A stretch of 64,000 nucleotides of DNA, from contig NZ_CP041764.1 of NCBI RefSeq assembly GCF_009817885.1, forward strand, positions 2,976,001 to 3,040,000, given 5' to 3'. Below are positions 55,301 through 64,000 of the stretch, one piece after another. A program made the translations under genes and the position numbers. The notes beneath the pieces were generated by a model, which was not told the DNA's origin, made no database searches, and was given only the letters and a program-made list of their open reading frames with translations. Position 1 is the stretch's first letter, and every line of letters begins with the position of its first letter. Origin of the DNA: Serratia rhizosphaerae. GTDB taxonomy: Bacteria; Pseudomonadota; Gammaproteobacteria; Enterobacterales; Enterobacteriaceae.

Positions 55301-57834
55301 CGAACGCCCAGGGCGAAGCCCGGGTGACGCTGACCAGCACCCAGGTCGGGGAGGTCACGGTGAGTGCGAAGGCCCAGGACAATGCGGCGGACGGAGGCCA
55401 GAGCCAGGCGGTGACCTTCATCGCCAATGCCAGTGCGGCGGCGGTCAGCAGCCTGAGCAGTGACGTGCCGACACAGGTGGCGGACGGCAGCAGCGCGATC
55501 ACCTTTACGGCGGTGCTGAAGGACGGCAGCGGCAACCTGGTGGCGGAGGCGCCGGTGGCCTTCAGCACCACCGGCGGGACGCTGGCGCAGACGAGCGTGA
55601 CCACGAACGCCCAGGGCGAAGCCCGGGTGACGCTGACCAGCACCCAGGCCGGGGAGGTCACGGTGAGTGCGAAGGCCCAGAATAACCCGGCGGACGGAGG
55701 CCAGAGCCAGGCGGTGACCTTCACCGCCAATGCCAGTGCGGCGACAGTCAGCAGCCTGAGCAGTGACGTGCCGACACAGGTGGCGGACGGCAGCAGCGCG
55801 ATCACCTTTACGGCGGTGCTGAAGGACGGCAGCGGCAACCTGGTGGCGGAGGCGCCGGTGGCCTTCAGCACCACCGGCGGGACGCTGGCGCAGCCGAGCG
55901 TGACCACGAACGCTCAGGGCGAAGCCCGGGTGACGCTGACCAGCACCCAGGCCGGGGAGGTCACGGTAAGTGCGAAGGCCCAGGACAATGCGGCGGACGG
56001 AGGCCAGAGCCAGGCGGTGACCTTCACCGCCAATGCCAGTGCGGCGGCGGTCAGCAGCCTGAGCAGTGACGTGCCGACACAGGTGGCGGACGGCAGCAGC
56101 GCAATCACCTTTACGGCGGTGCTGAAGGACGGCAGCGGCAACCTGGTGGCGGAGGCGCCGGTGGCCTTCAGCACCACCGGCGGGACGCTGGCGCAGCCGA
56201 GCGTGACCACGAACGCTCAGGGCGAAGCCCGGGTGACGCTGACCAGCACCCAGGCCGGGGAGGTCACGGTGAGTGCGAAGGCCCAGGACAATGCGGCGGA
56301 CGGAGGCCAGAGCCAGGCGGTGACCTTCACCGCCAATGCCAGTGCGGCGGCGGTCAGCAGCCTGAGCAGTGACGTGCCGACACAGGTGGCGGACGGCAGC
56401 AGCGCGATCACCTTTACGGCGGTGCTGAAGGACGGCAGCGGCAACCTGGTGGCGGAGGCGCCGGTGGCCTTCAGCACCACCGGCGGGACGCTGGCGCAGA
56501 CGAGCGTGACCACGAACGCCCAGGGCGAAGCCCGGGTGACGCTGACCAGCACCCAGGCCGGGGAGGTCACGGTGAGTGCGAAGGCCCAGGACAATGCGGC
56601 GGACGGAGGCCAGAGCCAGGCGGTGACCTTCACCGCCAATGCCAGTGCGGCGACGGTCAGCAGCCTGAGCAGTGACGTGCCGACACAGGTGGCGGACGGC
56701 AGCAGCGCGATCACCTTTACGGCGGTGCTGAAGGACGGCAGCGGCAACCTGGTGGCGGAGGCGCCGGTGGCCTTCAGCACCACCGGCGGGACGCTGGCGC
56801 AGACGAGCGTGACCACGAACGCTCAGGGCGAAGCCCGGGTGACGCTGACCAGCACCCAGGTCGGGGAGGTCACGGTGAGTGCGAAGGCCCAGGACAATGC
56901 GGCGGACGGAGGCCAGAGCCAGGCGGTGACCTTCATCGCCAATGCCAGTGCGGCGGCGGTCAGCAGCCTGAGCAGTGACGTGCCGACACAGGTGGCGGAC
57001 GGCAGCAGCGCGATCACCTTTACGGCGGTGCTGAAGGACGGCAGCGGCAACCTGGTGGCGGAGGCGCCGGTGGCCTTCAGCACCACCGGCGGGACGCTGG
57101 CGCAGCCGAGCGTGACCACGAACGCTCAGGGCGAAGCCCGGGTGACGCTGACCAGCACCCAGGTCGGGGAGGTCACGGTGAGTGCGAAGGCCCAGGACAA
57201 TGCGGCGGACGGAGGCCAGAGCCAGGCGGTGACCTTTATAGCTGTTCTTAAGATCAGATCCTTACAAAGACTAAATAAAGAGCCGCAAAGCGAAGGTTTT
57301 TCGCCAAATGAAGGCTTCCCTACAACTGCAGTGAAAGATGGTAAAACATATTTCTCAATAAAATTAGAAGGAGGGCAAGAGCAAAGTAAAAAATGGTCAA
57401 GTTCAGACTCAAGCGTTGCAACCGTAGACAGTTCTGGGCATGTAATGTTGGCTGGTAATAAGGGAAATGTAACGATAACCATTTCTGACGATATCAGCAA
57501 AACTAATTACAGCTTTACAATTAAAAAAGTATTTACTTTATTAACAGGGCCTGCAGTGTCCCAAGTGGATGCTCAAATTCAGTGCTCAAAAGTTGGGCTG
57601 AGTCTTCCATTAGTCGAGGATATAACAAATGGCGGAACAACAAATCCTTATAAAGCAGTAGGGAATCTTTGGGGGGAGTGGGGTGATTTCCCAGCACTGT
57701 GGGGCCTGAGTCAAAGTCAATACATATATACGGGAACAGCAGACTCTAATAAATACACAATGGTTAATGGAATGGGGATACAAACATCATATTCTTATTC
57801 AGTATCTCATACATCTCAATTCTCTTGTATTTGA
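52384..57834 (+). CDS. Intimin/invasin-like inverse autotransporter adhesin with ten 101-aa Ig repeats
   Basis: ATG 52384 has GAGG seven bases upstream, giving 1816 aa. The signal peptide runs to about residue 35 (LPYSLAYA). A LysM module follows (LYTLGEGESVASVAKKFDLT), then an inverse-autotransporter barrel to about residue 400 (FGTAKVQLNMNDKFNFDGSS, WMFGINSFYDYDLTGDNRRW). Two diverged Ig domains precede ten near-identical Big_1 repeats (residues about 606-1615). The C-terminus has a Big_2-like domain (WSSSDSSVATVDSSGHVMLA) and an invasin-D5-like C-type-lectin end (AQIQCSKVGLSLPLVEDITN to HTSQFSCI) with two cysteines. The barrel and tip are AT-rich, while the repeats are strongly GC-rich. 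It is a paralogue of the 392 gene with a different passenger tip, and it appears complete. Confidence 0.95.
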   Translation: MHTINNTKARSSRCIAFFCLVFQFLWVFSSAYLPYSLAYAGEGDNVALSSHSLFSSSTALYTLGEGESVASVAKKFDLTIDELRKVNQFRTYSKPFDNLSRGDVVDIPSEKLVAKGYLYESNDRDKDADYILNSMSTVEGMLSSGDIGSQSKSLAKGFVIGEANHQLSDFLGRFGTAKVQLNMNDKFNFDGSSADVLVPIWDKDKYLAFSQWGIRYKDERTTWNIGIGFRYFESSWMFGINSFYDYDLTGDNRRWGIGAEAWTDYLKLSTNGYFRISDWHQSRDQEDYDERPADGFDIQAEAYIPSYSQLGGKLAFEHYKGENVALFGSGHLQKNPSAVTIGVNYTPIPLVTIAVENKNGQDGEHDTQLKLDATLQLGVPLNQQLDPSNVSNLRTLEGSRYDLVDRNNNIILDYRKQDLISLELTPKTLSGEESETGTIVANVRAKYGVERIDWNAADLIAAGGSIQETSKQTLRVVYPKYYVNSKNSYDVNAVAYDSQGNSSNADVSHISVAEPSIIESTMSVVKDNAIANGIDNNIVQIKVTDGNGNALSDKQVVFKSDPGVEIESSTVITDAQGLGQISLRSTNAGAFKVSASVDGINTETTVTFTANASAATVSSLSSDVPTQVADGSSAITFTAVLKDGSGNLVAEAPVAFSTTGGTLAQPSVTTNAQGEARVTLTSTQAGEVTVSAKAQDNAADRGQSQAVTFTANASAAAVSSLSSDVPTQVADGSSAITFTAVLKDGSGNLVAEAPVAFSTTGGTLAQTSVTTNAQGEARVTLTSTQAGEVTVSAKAQDNAADGGQSQAVTFTANASAAAVSSLSSDVPTQVADGSSAITFTAVLKDGSGNLVAEAPVAFSTTGGTLAQPSVTTNAQGEARVTLTSTQAGEVTVSAKAQDNAADGGQSQAVTFTANASAAAVSSLSSDVPTQVADGSSAITFTAVLKDGSGNLVAEAPVAFSTTGGTLAQTSVTTNAQGEARVTLTSTQVGEVTVSAKAQDNAADGGQSQAVTFIANASAAAVSSLSSDVPTQVADGSSAITFTAVLKDGSGNLVAEAPVAFSTTGGTLAQTSVTTNAQGEARVTLTSTQAGEVTVSAKAQNNPADGGQSQAVTFTANASAATVSSLSSDVPTQVADGSSAITFTAVLKDGSGNLVAEAPVAFSTTGGTLAQPSVTTNAQGEARVTLTSTQAGEVTVSAKAQDNAADGGQSQAVTFTANASAAAVSSLSSDVPTQVADGSSAITFTAVLKDGSGNLVAEAPVAFSTTGGTLAQPSVTTNAQGEARVTLTSTQAGEVTVSAKAQDNAADGGQSQAVTFTANASAAAVSSLSSDVPTQVADGSSAITFTAVLKDGSGNLVAEAPVAFSTTGGTLAQTSVTTNAQGEARVTLTSTQAGEVTVSAKAQDNAADGGQSQAVTFTANASAATVSSLSSDVPTQVADGSSAITFTAVLKDGSGNLVAEAPVAFSTTGGTLAQTSVTTNAQGEARVTLTSTQVGEVTVSAKAQDNAADGGQSQAVTFIANASAAAVSSLSSDVPTQVADGSSAITFTAVLKDGSGNLVAEAPVAFSTTGGTLAQPSVTTNAQGEARVTLTSTQVGEVTVSAKAQDNAADGGQSQAVTFIAVLKIRSLQRLNKEPQSEGFSPNEGFPTTAVKDGKTYFSIKLEGGQEQSKKWSSSDSSVATVDSSGHVMLAGNKGNVTITISDDISKTNYSFTIKKVFTLLTGPAVSQVDAQIQCSKVGLSLPLVEDITNGGTTNPYKAVGNLWGEWGDFPALWGLSQSQYIYTGTADSNKYTMVNGMGIQTSYSYSVSHTSQFSCI
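54199..57228 (+). repeat. Ten tandem copies of a 303-bp Ig-domain unit
   Basis: The phase mark GTGACCTTCACCGCCAATGC starts at 54199, and the next phase (GTGACCTTTATAGC) falls at 57229, giving exactly ten units. Units differ at a few sites in mosaic combinations: Ala/Thr before VSS, Pro/Thr after LAQ, Ala/Val before GEV and Thr/Ile after TF. This mixing of the same variants between units points to recombination between copies. Base composition jumps sharply at both borders. Confidence 0.96.
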
Positions 57835-57884
57835 AATCATTTAGTGGTGTCTCACCGTTCGTTCTGGTAGACATTTAAAGTAAA

Positions 57885-57913
57885 AAGCCACCTCCTCAGG
57901 AGGTGGCTTAAGG
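57885..57913 (-). terminator. Strong hairpin with T-run on the minus strand
   Basis: AAGCCACCTCC-TCA-GGAGGTGGCTT is a perfect 11-bp stem. On the minus strand it is followed by TTTTTA, so it would end leftward transcription from the IS debris. It may also act at the adhesin 3' end. Confidence 0.65.
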
Positions 57914-57914
57914 T

Positions 57915-58123
57915 TGGCAACGAAAAGGCCTTTTCGAAGGCCCCAGGGCTCGGTTGTAGAAGACGTCAATGTAATCGAAGATATCGGCCCGGGTCAGTCC
58001 GATCCGGTATTCAGGATTATAGTAGACTGAGTATCCCAGTAACTACCACGCCAGCTCATATTCGGTGTCAGATTGTTGGCCCGGCAGAAGCGCTACAAGT
58101 CATCACTGCCATACTGACTGATC
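57915..58123 (-). pseudogene. IS-type transposase C-terminal fragment
   Basis: On the minus strand the segment TRADIFDYIDVFYNRALG resembles the RxDIFDYIExFYNR motif near the end of many IS3-family OrfB proteins. Nothing else of the element is recognisable. Confidence 0.5.
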
Positions 58124-59480
<1,357 letters not shown>

Positions 59481-59622
59481 ACAGGTGGACGAATTTACTG
59501 TGCCACTATACCTCGTGTTTTGTATAAGGATTCGACACTCATATCAAAACCGGTAACTTTCAATCTTTCAAGGCTATGTGTCAGATAATGTCGCGATTAA
59601 TATATTTAACTAATCGAAAAAT

Positions 59623-60264
59623 TTAAAGGACCGTCCAAGCAGAACTAAACTCTTCATCCTGAAAAAGGTCTGCAAGGCCACTTATCTGTTTCAGGCGTAA
59701 CACTTCATCTCTATCCATTCCCAGCTCCTGACCAATACGTTCATCCGTCCATCCGAGCCGAGTAAGGTCTCTAACAATATCCGACATCGACGTTATCTTA
59801 TGTTTACCTCTTGCTCGATTATGCCTGATGGTGGAAGCTATCCGCTCAGGCTGTCCTTTCCGATTCGGATTGATACAACTGACAGGCAGCCAGCCTTTAA
59901 GACGTTTTCCTGCCTCAGACTCCCGTCTGGCCAGTAATTGCCGGTGAAAACCATCTACGACCAAATACTGCCCTTTGCCTTCAGATACCACTATGGGTTG
60001 AGTAAAGCCATCTTCCTGTAACGAATGTTGAAGCAGCTTTTTCTCTCCTGCCGCCATGACGTTGGGATTGTAATCATTGGCGACCACCTCTTCCGCTTTC
60101 ACCCACAGTACGAGGTCCACTGGCTCATGGGCAAAAGGGCTAAGTTCATGGAATATCTTACGAAGATAATTGAGGGCTGCGATCTTTTCATCATCAGAGT
60201 CAAGCTGGCTGAAATACCGAGTAATGAATTTGGCGATTTGTTCCTTAGTTATAATATCCCCCAT
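59623..60264 (-). CDS. ibrB: IbrB-like ParB/Srx-domain regulator
   Basis: A 213-aa protein with a ParB-like core (VKAEEVVANDYNPNVMAAGE, EDGFTQPIVVSEGKGQYLVV, DGFHRQLLARR) and a C-terminal helix-turn-helix (SMSDIVRDLTRLGWTDERIG, MDRDEVLRLKQISGL). It overlaps the upstream ibrA gene by 16 bases, so the two are co-translated. In E. coli ECOR-9, IbrA and IbrB together activate prophage eib genes for immunoglobulin-binding surface proteins. The reaction is not established. Here the pair lies next to large Ig-like adhesins, which may be its targets. Confidence 0.88.
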   Translation of the reverse strand: MGDIITKEQIAKFITRYFSQLDSDDEKIAALNYLRKIFHELSPFAHEPVDLVLWVKAEEVVANDYNPNVMAAGEKKLLQHSLQEDGFTQPIVVSEGKGQYLVVDGFHRQLLARRESEAGKRLKGWLPVSCINPNRKGQPERIASTIRHNRARGKHKITSMSDIVRDLTRLGWTDERIGQELGMDRDEVLRLKQISGLADLFQDEEFSSAWTVL

Positions 60265-61469
60265 TCTTTCCTCCTTTGTTTAATGCGTTCCTGATAACGT
60301 TCGTAGTACCGGGGTTTATTAGGACTGAAAGACAATGTTCGACACCAATAGTCATTTTTGATCAAAGTCTTACATATCCTTCTCCAAGAGGGTATATCCC
60401 TGCTTCCCAAGTCATTATCCTGTTCATCCGGGATATCGTCCGGACAGCCGTGCGTCTGATACCAGCGCAGATATACGGCTATCTTATTCCGGTAATGCTC
60501 AGCCGTTTTTTGCGGCATGACATCCAGCAGAAACATGGCATAACTGCGCCATGAATGATGTGCAGGTTTGGAAATACGTTTACGCAGGGCAAAATAAGCG
60601 CCACTTTCATTGGCATAAATGGCCCCACTGGCCGCTCCGGATACACGGGTACACATTCGGGCCCAAGTCTCAGGCTCCAGAACATGGTATAGCCATAGTC
60701 CTCGGCGCTGTTCGGGGCCAAACGGCTCACAGACACGCATATTGTACAGAGGAACACCAGCCCTATACATCAGGTCATATAGCGGATTGTAAATTGCCCC
60801 CGTTCGGGCGTGGTAAATCCAGATATCCCGAGCTTTCCAGTCATACAAAGGATTCATCGTGTAATAAAACCCCTCCGGAGAAGCCGTTGTCCAAGGCTTG
60901 TCATCCGCATAGCGAAGTTTGCGCTGGTTGGTCAGGCTAATGAATCTATTCAGGGATTCATCTGCACGGACGCCGGTCAGTATGGCCACACCACATTGAT
61001 TCCGTGTGAACCATGCCGAAAATGCCGGAACAAACTCTTCAAACGTCATGGCATACCTGTAAAAAGGGAAATACGCCATGTCGGTAATGGCATCTTCCGG
61101 AGGCTGACGGACCCATTCCAATCCTGGTTCCCAGCATACCCATTCCGGTTGAAACACAGATACGCCATTTACTGTGGTCAATGGGAGGGACACCCAGAAA
61201 AATGTCTCGCTCACATCACAGTATAGTTCCCGCATTTTCCGCACATGCTCAATCGTGCTCTGATACTGAGCTTCCCAGTCAATAAACAGAACGGAAAATC
61301 TCCGACGTTTCCTGCGAGCAACTGTGGCGACAATATGAAATAGGACTGTCGAATCCTTGCCCCCAGAGAAAGATAGGCAAACCTGAGTAAAGGTATCGAA
61401 TATCCATTCGACACGGCGAGTTGCTGCTAACATTACGCTTTCATTAATTCTTATTTTTTTATGTCCCAT
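60249..61469 (-). CDS. ibrA: IbrA-like PAPS-reductase-family protein
   Basis: A 406-aa protein with the PP-loop nucleotide-binding motif LSFSGGKDSTVLFH (residues about 32-45). It continues with family features of phosphoadenosine-phosphosulfate reductase/DUF3440 proteins (VLFIDWEAQYQSTIEHVRKM, GVRADESLNRF, YTMNPLYDWKARDIWIY). The start at 61469 follows AGGTGG. The length agrees with IbrA of E. coli. It is probably a regulator or RNA/nucleotide-modifying enzyme acting with IbrB rather than a sulfate-assimilation enzyme; that distinction comes from gene context. The frame is intact. Confidence 0.9.
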   Translation of the reverse strand: MGHKKIRINESVMLAATRRVEWIFDTFTQVCLSFSGGKDSTVLFHIVATVARRKRRRFSVLFIDWEAQYQSTIEHVRKMRELYCDVSETFFWVSLPLTTVNGVSVFQPEWVCWEPGLEWVRQPPEDAITDMAYFPFYRYAMTFEEFVPAFSAWFTRNQCGVAILTGVRADESLNRFISLTNQRKLRYADDKPWTTASPEGFYYTMNPLYDWKARDIWIYHARTGAIYNPLYDLMYRAGVPLYNMRVCEPFGPEQRRGLWLYHVLEPETWARMCTRVSGAASGAIYANESGAYFALRKRISKPAHHSWRSYAMFLLDVMPQKTAEHYRNKIAVYLRWYQTHGCPDDIPDEQDNDLGSRDIPSWRRICKTLIKNDYWCRTLSFSPNKPRYYERYQERIKQRRKEWGIL

Positions 61470-62082
61470 AAAAATCCACCTAATTTAACCACAAGTAAAC
61501 CAAGTTTGTGTTGATGCTACTCATCCACCTAACAGACCACCGACCAATATATATTAAATATATTTGAGGGTTGTTTCATCTATTTGTTGGTTTAATTTTG
61601 TATTTTGGTCGGACTGCTGGAGTCATGGTTAGCGACACAGTGAAAAAACACGCTTCTCAACAAAGAGGCGGAAAAGCTTGGTGTCATTTATGAATATTCT
61701 TAATTAACTCGTATTTTTAATGAAAGGTTGGGATTGATGGATGCACTTATATTTATTAAGGGGGTAATAAATATCCTGATTATTTTTATCTTATTTTTTT
61801 GTTAATGGATATGTGTTGGGGTTATAATCTATGCGAATCGTTATCTGTGGCAGATATGGACAGCCCTTTTAAACTGATTACCGTCAAAGCTTTATCATAG
61901 TCACTCATGAAAAATTAAATCTTACAGAAAGTATGGGTTTACCAAATAATTGATACGCCAAAAAGCGTTACGCCAGCTGTAACGGCATTCCTCTCTCTTT
62001 ACAAAACTTCACCCAGTTTTCCTTATATCTGATAGGCGGCCACTTAACATAAAAGTGCTTATGCATCCCGTAACAGGTGACT
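61470..62082. other. Intergenic region upstream of ibrAB
   Basis: About 600 bp, AT-rich from 61700 to 61860. It should contain the ibrAB promoter (minus strand), which I could not place. A short frame near 61970-62060 on the minus strand (NWVKFCKERGMPLQLA) may be IS or recombinase debris. Confidence 0.4.
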
Positions 62083-62310
62083 AATCCTGACATAGGTTGA
62101 CACTTTTCAACCTGAAAACGCCCTATGAACTTCATAAGGCATTTTGTATTTCAGCGACAGATGTGGTCGTCGAGTGTTGTAGATTTCCACTGACTCCCTG
62201 GCCATTTTTTTGTCTGCACGATGTCTTCCAGTTTGCCGAGCAGGTATTCCGTTTATCTTCTCTACCAACGCATTCTGATAGCAGTCATATCCGTCCGTCA
62301 AATTGACAGC
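62083..62310 (-). pseudogene. IS3-family transposase C-terminal remnant
   Basis: Minus strand: MTDGYDCYQNALVEKINGIP, then ESVEIYNTRRPHLSLKYKMP and YEVHRAFSG. This is the end of an IS3-family OrfB with an internal deletion. TGTCAACCTATGTCAGGATT next to it is a probable IS end. Confidence 0.7.
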
Positions 62311-62361
62311 TTTCTGTAGGATCGCTTACCCTAGCCGTGTTGTATCGTCGTCCTCGGACGA

Positions 62362-62453
62362 CCATCCAATGTCTCAGCACTCTGTGAGAGACGCCTTCGG
62401 GTGAGTGCCATCCAATGTTTCATGTGATCTGTGAGAAACGCCTTCGGGTGGTC
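62362..62453 (+). repeat. Two tandem 46-bp repeats with conserved hairpins
   Basis: Both units start CCATCCAATG and end with CGCC-TTCG-GGTG, a UUCG-type tetraloop hairpin. In unit 1 GTCTC (62371-62375) pairs with GAGAC (62388-62392). In unit 2 GTTTC (62417-62421) pairs with GAAAC (62435-62439). The central C-G pair is replaced by T-A, so pairing is kept. Confidence 0.8.
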
Positions 62454-63173
62454 ACAATATCCTCGTAGCCTGGAAGAGGATGCCCATGTGGCGGTACCTC
62501 CGTTTACCCTTTGAGAACGGAGATCACGACTGTGATGAAGGTTCATTAACGACTCAACCGCGCCAGTCCTGGTACGGTTCCTTTCACCAATGACGTATGT
62601 ATTACGTCTTTCAGCGATAAAGCTCGCCATGGCGAGGTTTTATGCTTCAACGTTTTGATTCTTTTATCTTTTACGACGTGTTGCTGACGATGCGACTTTT
62701 GAACGCACGTATAAGGCTATTTGGTACATTTGGCCGCTTACGTGAGTCTCATTAGGAGCAGAGGAGCGCGCGTCACTTGTGAAGTGGCGAAGACACTACC
62801 AAGTGACGCGCGTAGCGCATAACGTCTCAACCCACGCACGACGTGGCTTTCAACGTTTTACTACCATCTGACCAACACGTACTCCGTGCCAGTACGGTTT
62901 TAAACATCCATTAACTTCAACGTAATTACGACGGAAAACACCGTTTTGAACGTTTCACTATCTAAAAGGAGGAAATCGACTCGGTATCGATGGCGACACT
63001 ACGAACAGTAGTGTGTGGAAGCAGTCTGACGAACGTCAGCCCGGCGTAAGCCGCGAACAGGTCAGAGACCTGGGGAGCTTCGAAATAACTCAACATTTCG
63101 CCGCCCCGATGCACAGATACCAGTCGAGACGCAGGAAGCGCAAAAGTAACCGTGTCGTCGGGGTTGAAATTAT

Positions 63174-63223
63174 CGGGATACAGATCCGTCTGCTTTGTGG
63201 AAAGCAGAGGGGTGTGTATCCCG
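63174..63223 (+). promoter_or_regulatory. Two-level hairpin directly before the integrase ribosome binding site
   Basis: The outer stem CGGGATAC (63174-63181) pairs with GTATCCCG (63216-63223). The inner stem CTGCTTT (63190-63196) pairs with AAAGCAG (63201-63207). The ribosome site GGGAGGAG begins at 63225. Folding or unfolding of this element could control integrase translation. Confidence 0.55.
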
Positions 63224-63237
63224 TGGGAGGAGAAGTT

Positions 63238-64000
63238 ATGTCAAAGCTCAGCAAGCAGTTGGTTACGCTCGCCCGCCAGGGACGAGGGAGTTTTAAAACC
63301 GTCGCAGACCGTTCGAGAATAGCAGAGCGTTTTGCTGAACGCCTTGCGAAATTAAATATCCAAATCCGTGATGTAAAACACGTCAAGACGTCTCATATCG
63401 AAAAATATATTAGTAGCCGTATGGCTGAGGATATATCAAAACGTACACTCCAAAATGAAATGGCAGCGGTCCGTTCGATCATGTCAGTCGCCGGACGGAA
63501 TAAACTCGCTGACCCTTCGCATGATAAGTTGAGTAACCAGGCATTAGGCATCTCAGGGGCAAGTCGCGACGGAACTAAAACGCCACTTCCGGATGATAAG
63601 TTGGCTGCAATTGTTAACTATGCTTTTAAAAAAGACGAGGGCGTGGCAATTGGTGTGCAATTGTCTCGTTACCTGGGTTTGAGAACAGAAGAAACAGTTC
63701 AGTCGGCAAAATCTCTAAAAACCTGGACGCAAGCCATCTTGAATGGTAACGATAGGGTTAAGGTGATTTTTGGGACTAAAGGGGGGCGGGCCCGGGAAAC
63801 AACAGTATTGAATCGCGAGAAGGTCTTGTCCATTTTGGATAAGGCGATAAAGCATTGTGGTGAGAATAGAGGGAAGCTGATTGATAAGCCGTCTCTGCAT
63901 ACCGCGATAGAACGATACAGAAATATCGTACGTGACGCAGGGATGATTGGAAAGGATGCACCCCATAGTTTGCGATATGCCTATGCCAGGGATGCTGTAA
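63238..64000 (+). CDS. Tyrosine recombinase/integrase (partial, runs off the window)
   Basis: ATG 63238 with GGGAGGAG upstream opens MSKLSKQLVTLARQGRGSFK and stays open for 254 codons to the end. The N-terminal half is a SAM-like core-binding domain (VKTSHIEKYISSRMAEDISK). The catalytic half shows the first Arg in LSRYLGLRTEE, the beta-hairpin Lys in TKGGRARE, and the HxLR motif in APHSLRYAYA. The final His/Trp and the nucleophile Tyr lie beyond the window. It belongs with integrase-domain proteins of integrative elements. It follows the hairpin-dense region, which may be its leader. Confidence 0.88.
   Translation, partial: MSKLSKQLVTLARQGRGSFKTVADRSRIAERFAERLAKLNIQIRDVKHVKTSHIEKYISSRMAEDISKRTLQNEMAAVRSIMSVAGRNKLADPSHDKLSNQALGISGASRDGTKTPLPDDKLAAIVNYAFKKDEGVAIGVQLSRYLGLRTEETVQSAKSLKTWTQAILNGNDRVKVIFGTKGGRARETTVLNREKVLSILDKAIKHCGENRGKLIDKPSLHTAIERYRNIVRDAGMIGKDAPHSLRYAYARDAV

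Larger units (their letters stand above)
62341..63224 (+). ncRNA. Hairpin-dense non-coding region upstream of the integrase (candidate structured RNA)
   Basis: No coding frame is credible over about 880 bp. Instead I count some twenty perfect inverted repeats with short loops. Examples: GTCGTC/GACGAC (62347-62362), CTCCGT/ACGGAG (62498-62522), ATCAC/GTGAT (62523-62536), GACGTA/TACGTC (62592-62608), CTCGCC/GGCGAG followed by GTTTT (62623-62636), a 13-bp stem (62767-62812), ACACTAC/GTAGTGT (62996-63014) and CAGGTC/GACCTG (63058-63072). The last is a two-level stem (63174-63223) that abuts the integrase ribosome site. Two 46-bp repeats at 62362-62453 show one compensatory base-pair change. It may be one long RNA, several cis-regulatory elements, or DNA sites for recombination. 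The strand is inferred from the integrase. Confidence 0.45.

Noticed and set aside
54108..57500. Minus-strand open frames of 98-300 aa over the second adhesin
   Set aside because: They repeat every 303 bp opposite GC-rich Ig repeats and have no family features.
60276..61226. Plus-strand frames over ibrA/ibrB
   Set aside because: They lie opposite well-supported IbrA and IbrB coding sequence and show no domain features.
62331..62630. A 99-aa minus-strand coding frame in the hairpin region
   Set aside because: Low-complexity, no homology or ribosome site, and the region is better explained by dense inverted repeats.
63715..63966. Small minus-strand frames opposite the integrase
   Set aside because: The plus strand encodes recognisable tyrosine recombinase motifs across the whole stretch.

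Overview
The window reads as DNA from a gammaproteobacterium of the order Enterobacterales. Support: intimin/invasin-type adhesins with LysM and inverse-autotransporter barrels, an enterobacterial-type tRNA-Gly(UCC), lambda/P22-like prophage pieces, IS3-family elements and an IbrAB pair. The many decayed prophage genes and nested IS remnants suggest a Sodalis- or Yersiniaceae-like lineage losing genes, or one heavily loaded with accessory DNA. The genus is not settled by the sequence.

Layout. (1) 392-13297: a giant inverse autotransporter of 4301 aa, mostly 15 near-identical 597-bp tandem units (30 Ig-like domains). (2) 13.7-28.2 kb: an island of Ig-like proteins without a signal peptide (1206, 1261 and 102 aa), a tRNA-Gly, a lectin/lyase-like pseudogene, and a lysis-like cassette (GH19-type endolysin broken by an IS407-group IS, then two overlapping small lipoprotein genes). 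(3) 28.4-35.9 kb: a mosaic prophage remnant with two glycosyltransferase pseudogenes, a lambda-like head block (portal end, S49 protease with nested scaffold, decoration protein, broken capsid), baseplate J, tail fibre and tail-fibre assembly remnants. (4) 35.8-38.1 kb: a further single-domain Ig protein and a second, intact lysis-like cassette. (5) 39.4-41.3 kb: an intact P22-type tailspike. (6) 42.3-51.7 kb: a GntR/HutC regulator, two more leaderless Ig-like loci (one split at a G7 tract) and a nest of insertion sequences. (7) 52384-57834: a second inverse autotransporter, with ten 303-bp GC-rich repeats in an otherwise AT-rich gene. (8) 57.9-59.5 kb: IS debris. (9) 59623-61469: overlapping ibrB and ibrA. 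(10) 62.3-63.2 kb: about 880 bp without coding, packed with perfect inverted repeats, leading into a tyrosine recombinase gene cut by the window end.

How the parts may fit together. The repeated theme is Ig-like (Big_1) surface-type modules. Two proteins carry their own outer-membrane barrel. Several paralogues have no export signal and lie beside phage-type lysis genes. They could be released by lysis (as in type 10 secretion), could decorate virions, or could be leftover passenger DNA; the sequence alone does not decide. Homopolymer G/C tracts and short repeats in several of these genes suggest phase variation, although two G7 frameshifts could be base-calling errors. IbrAB, known elsewhere as an activator of prophage surface-protein genes, and the GntR regulator are the visible candidate controllers. 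The most unusual non-protein signal is the hairpin-dense region upstream of the integrase.
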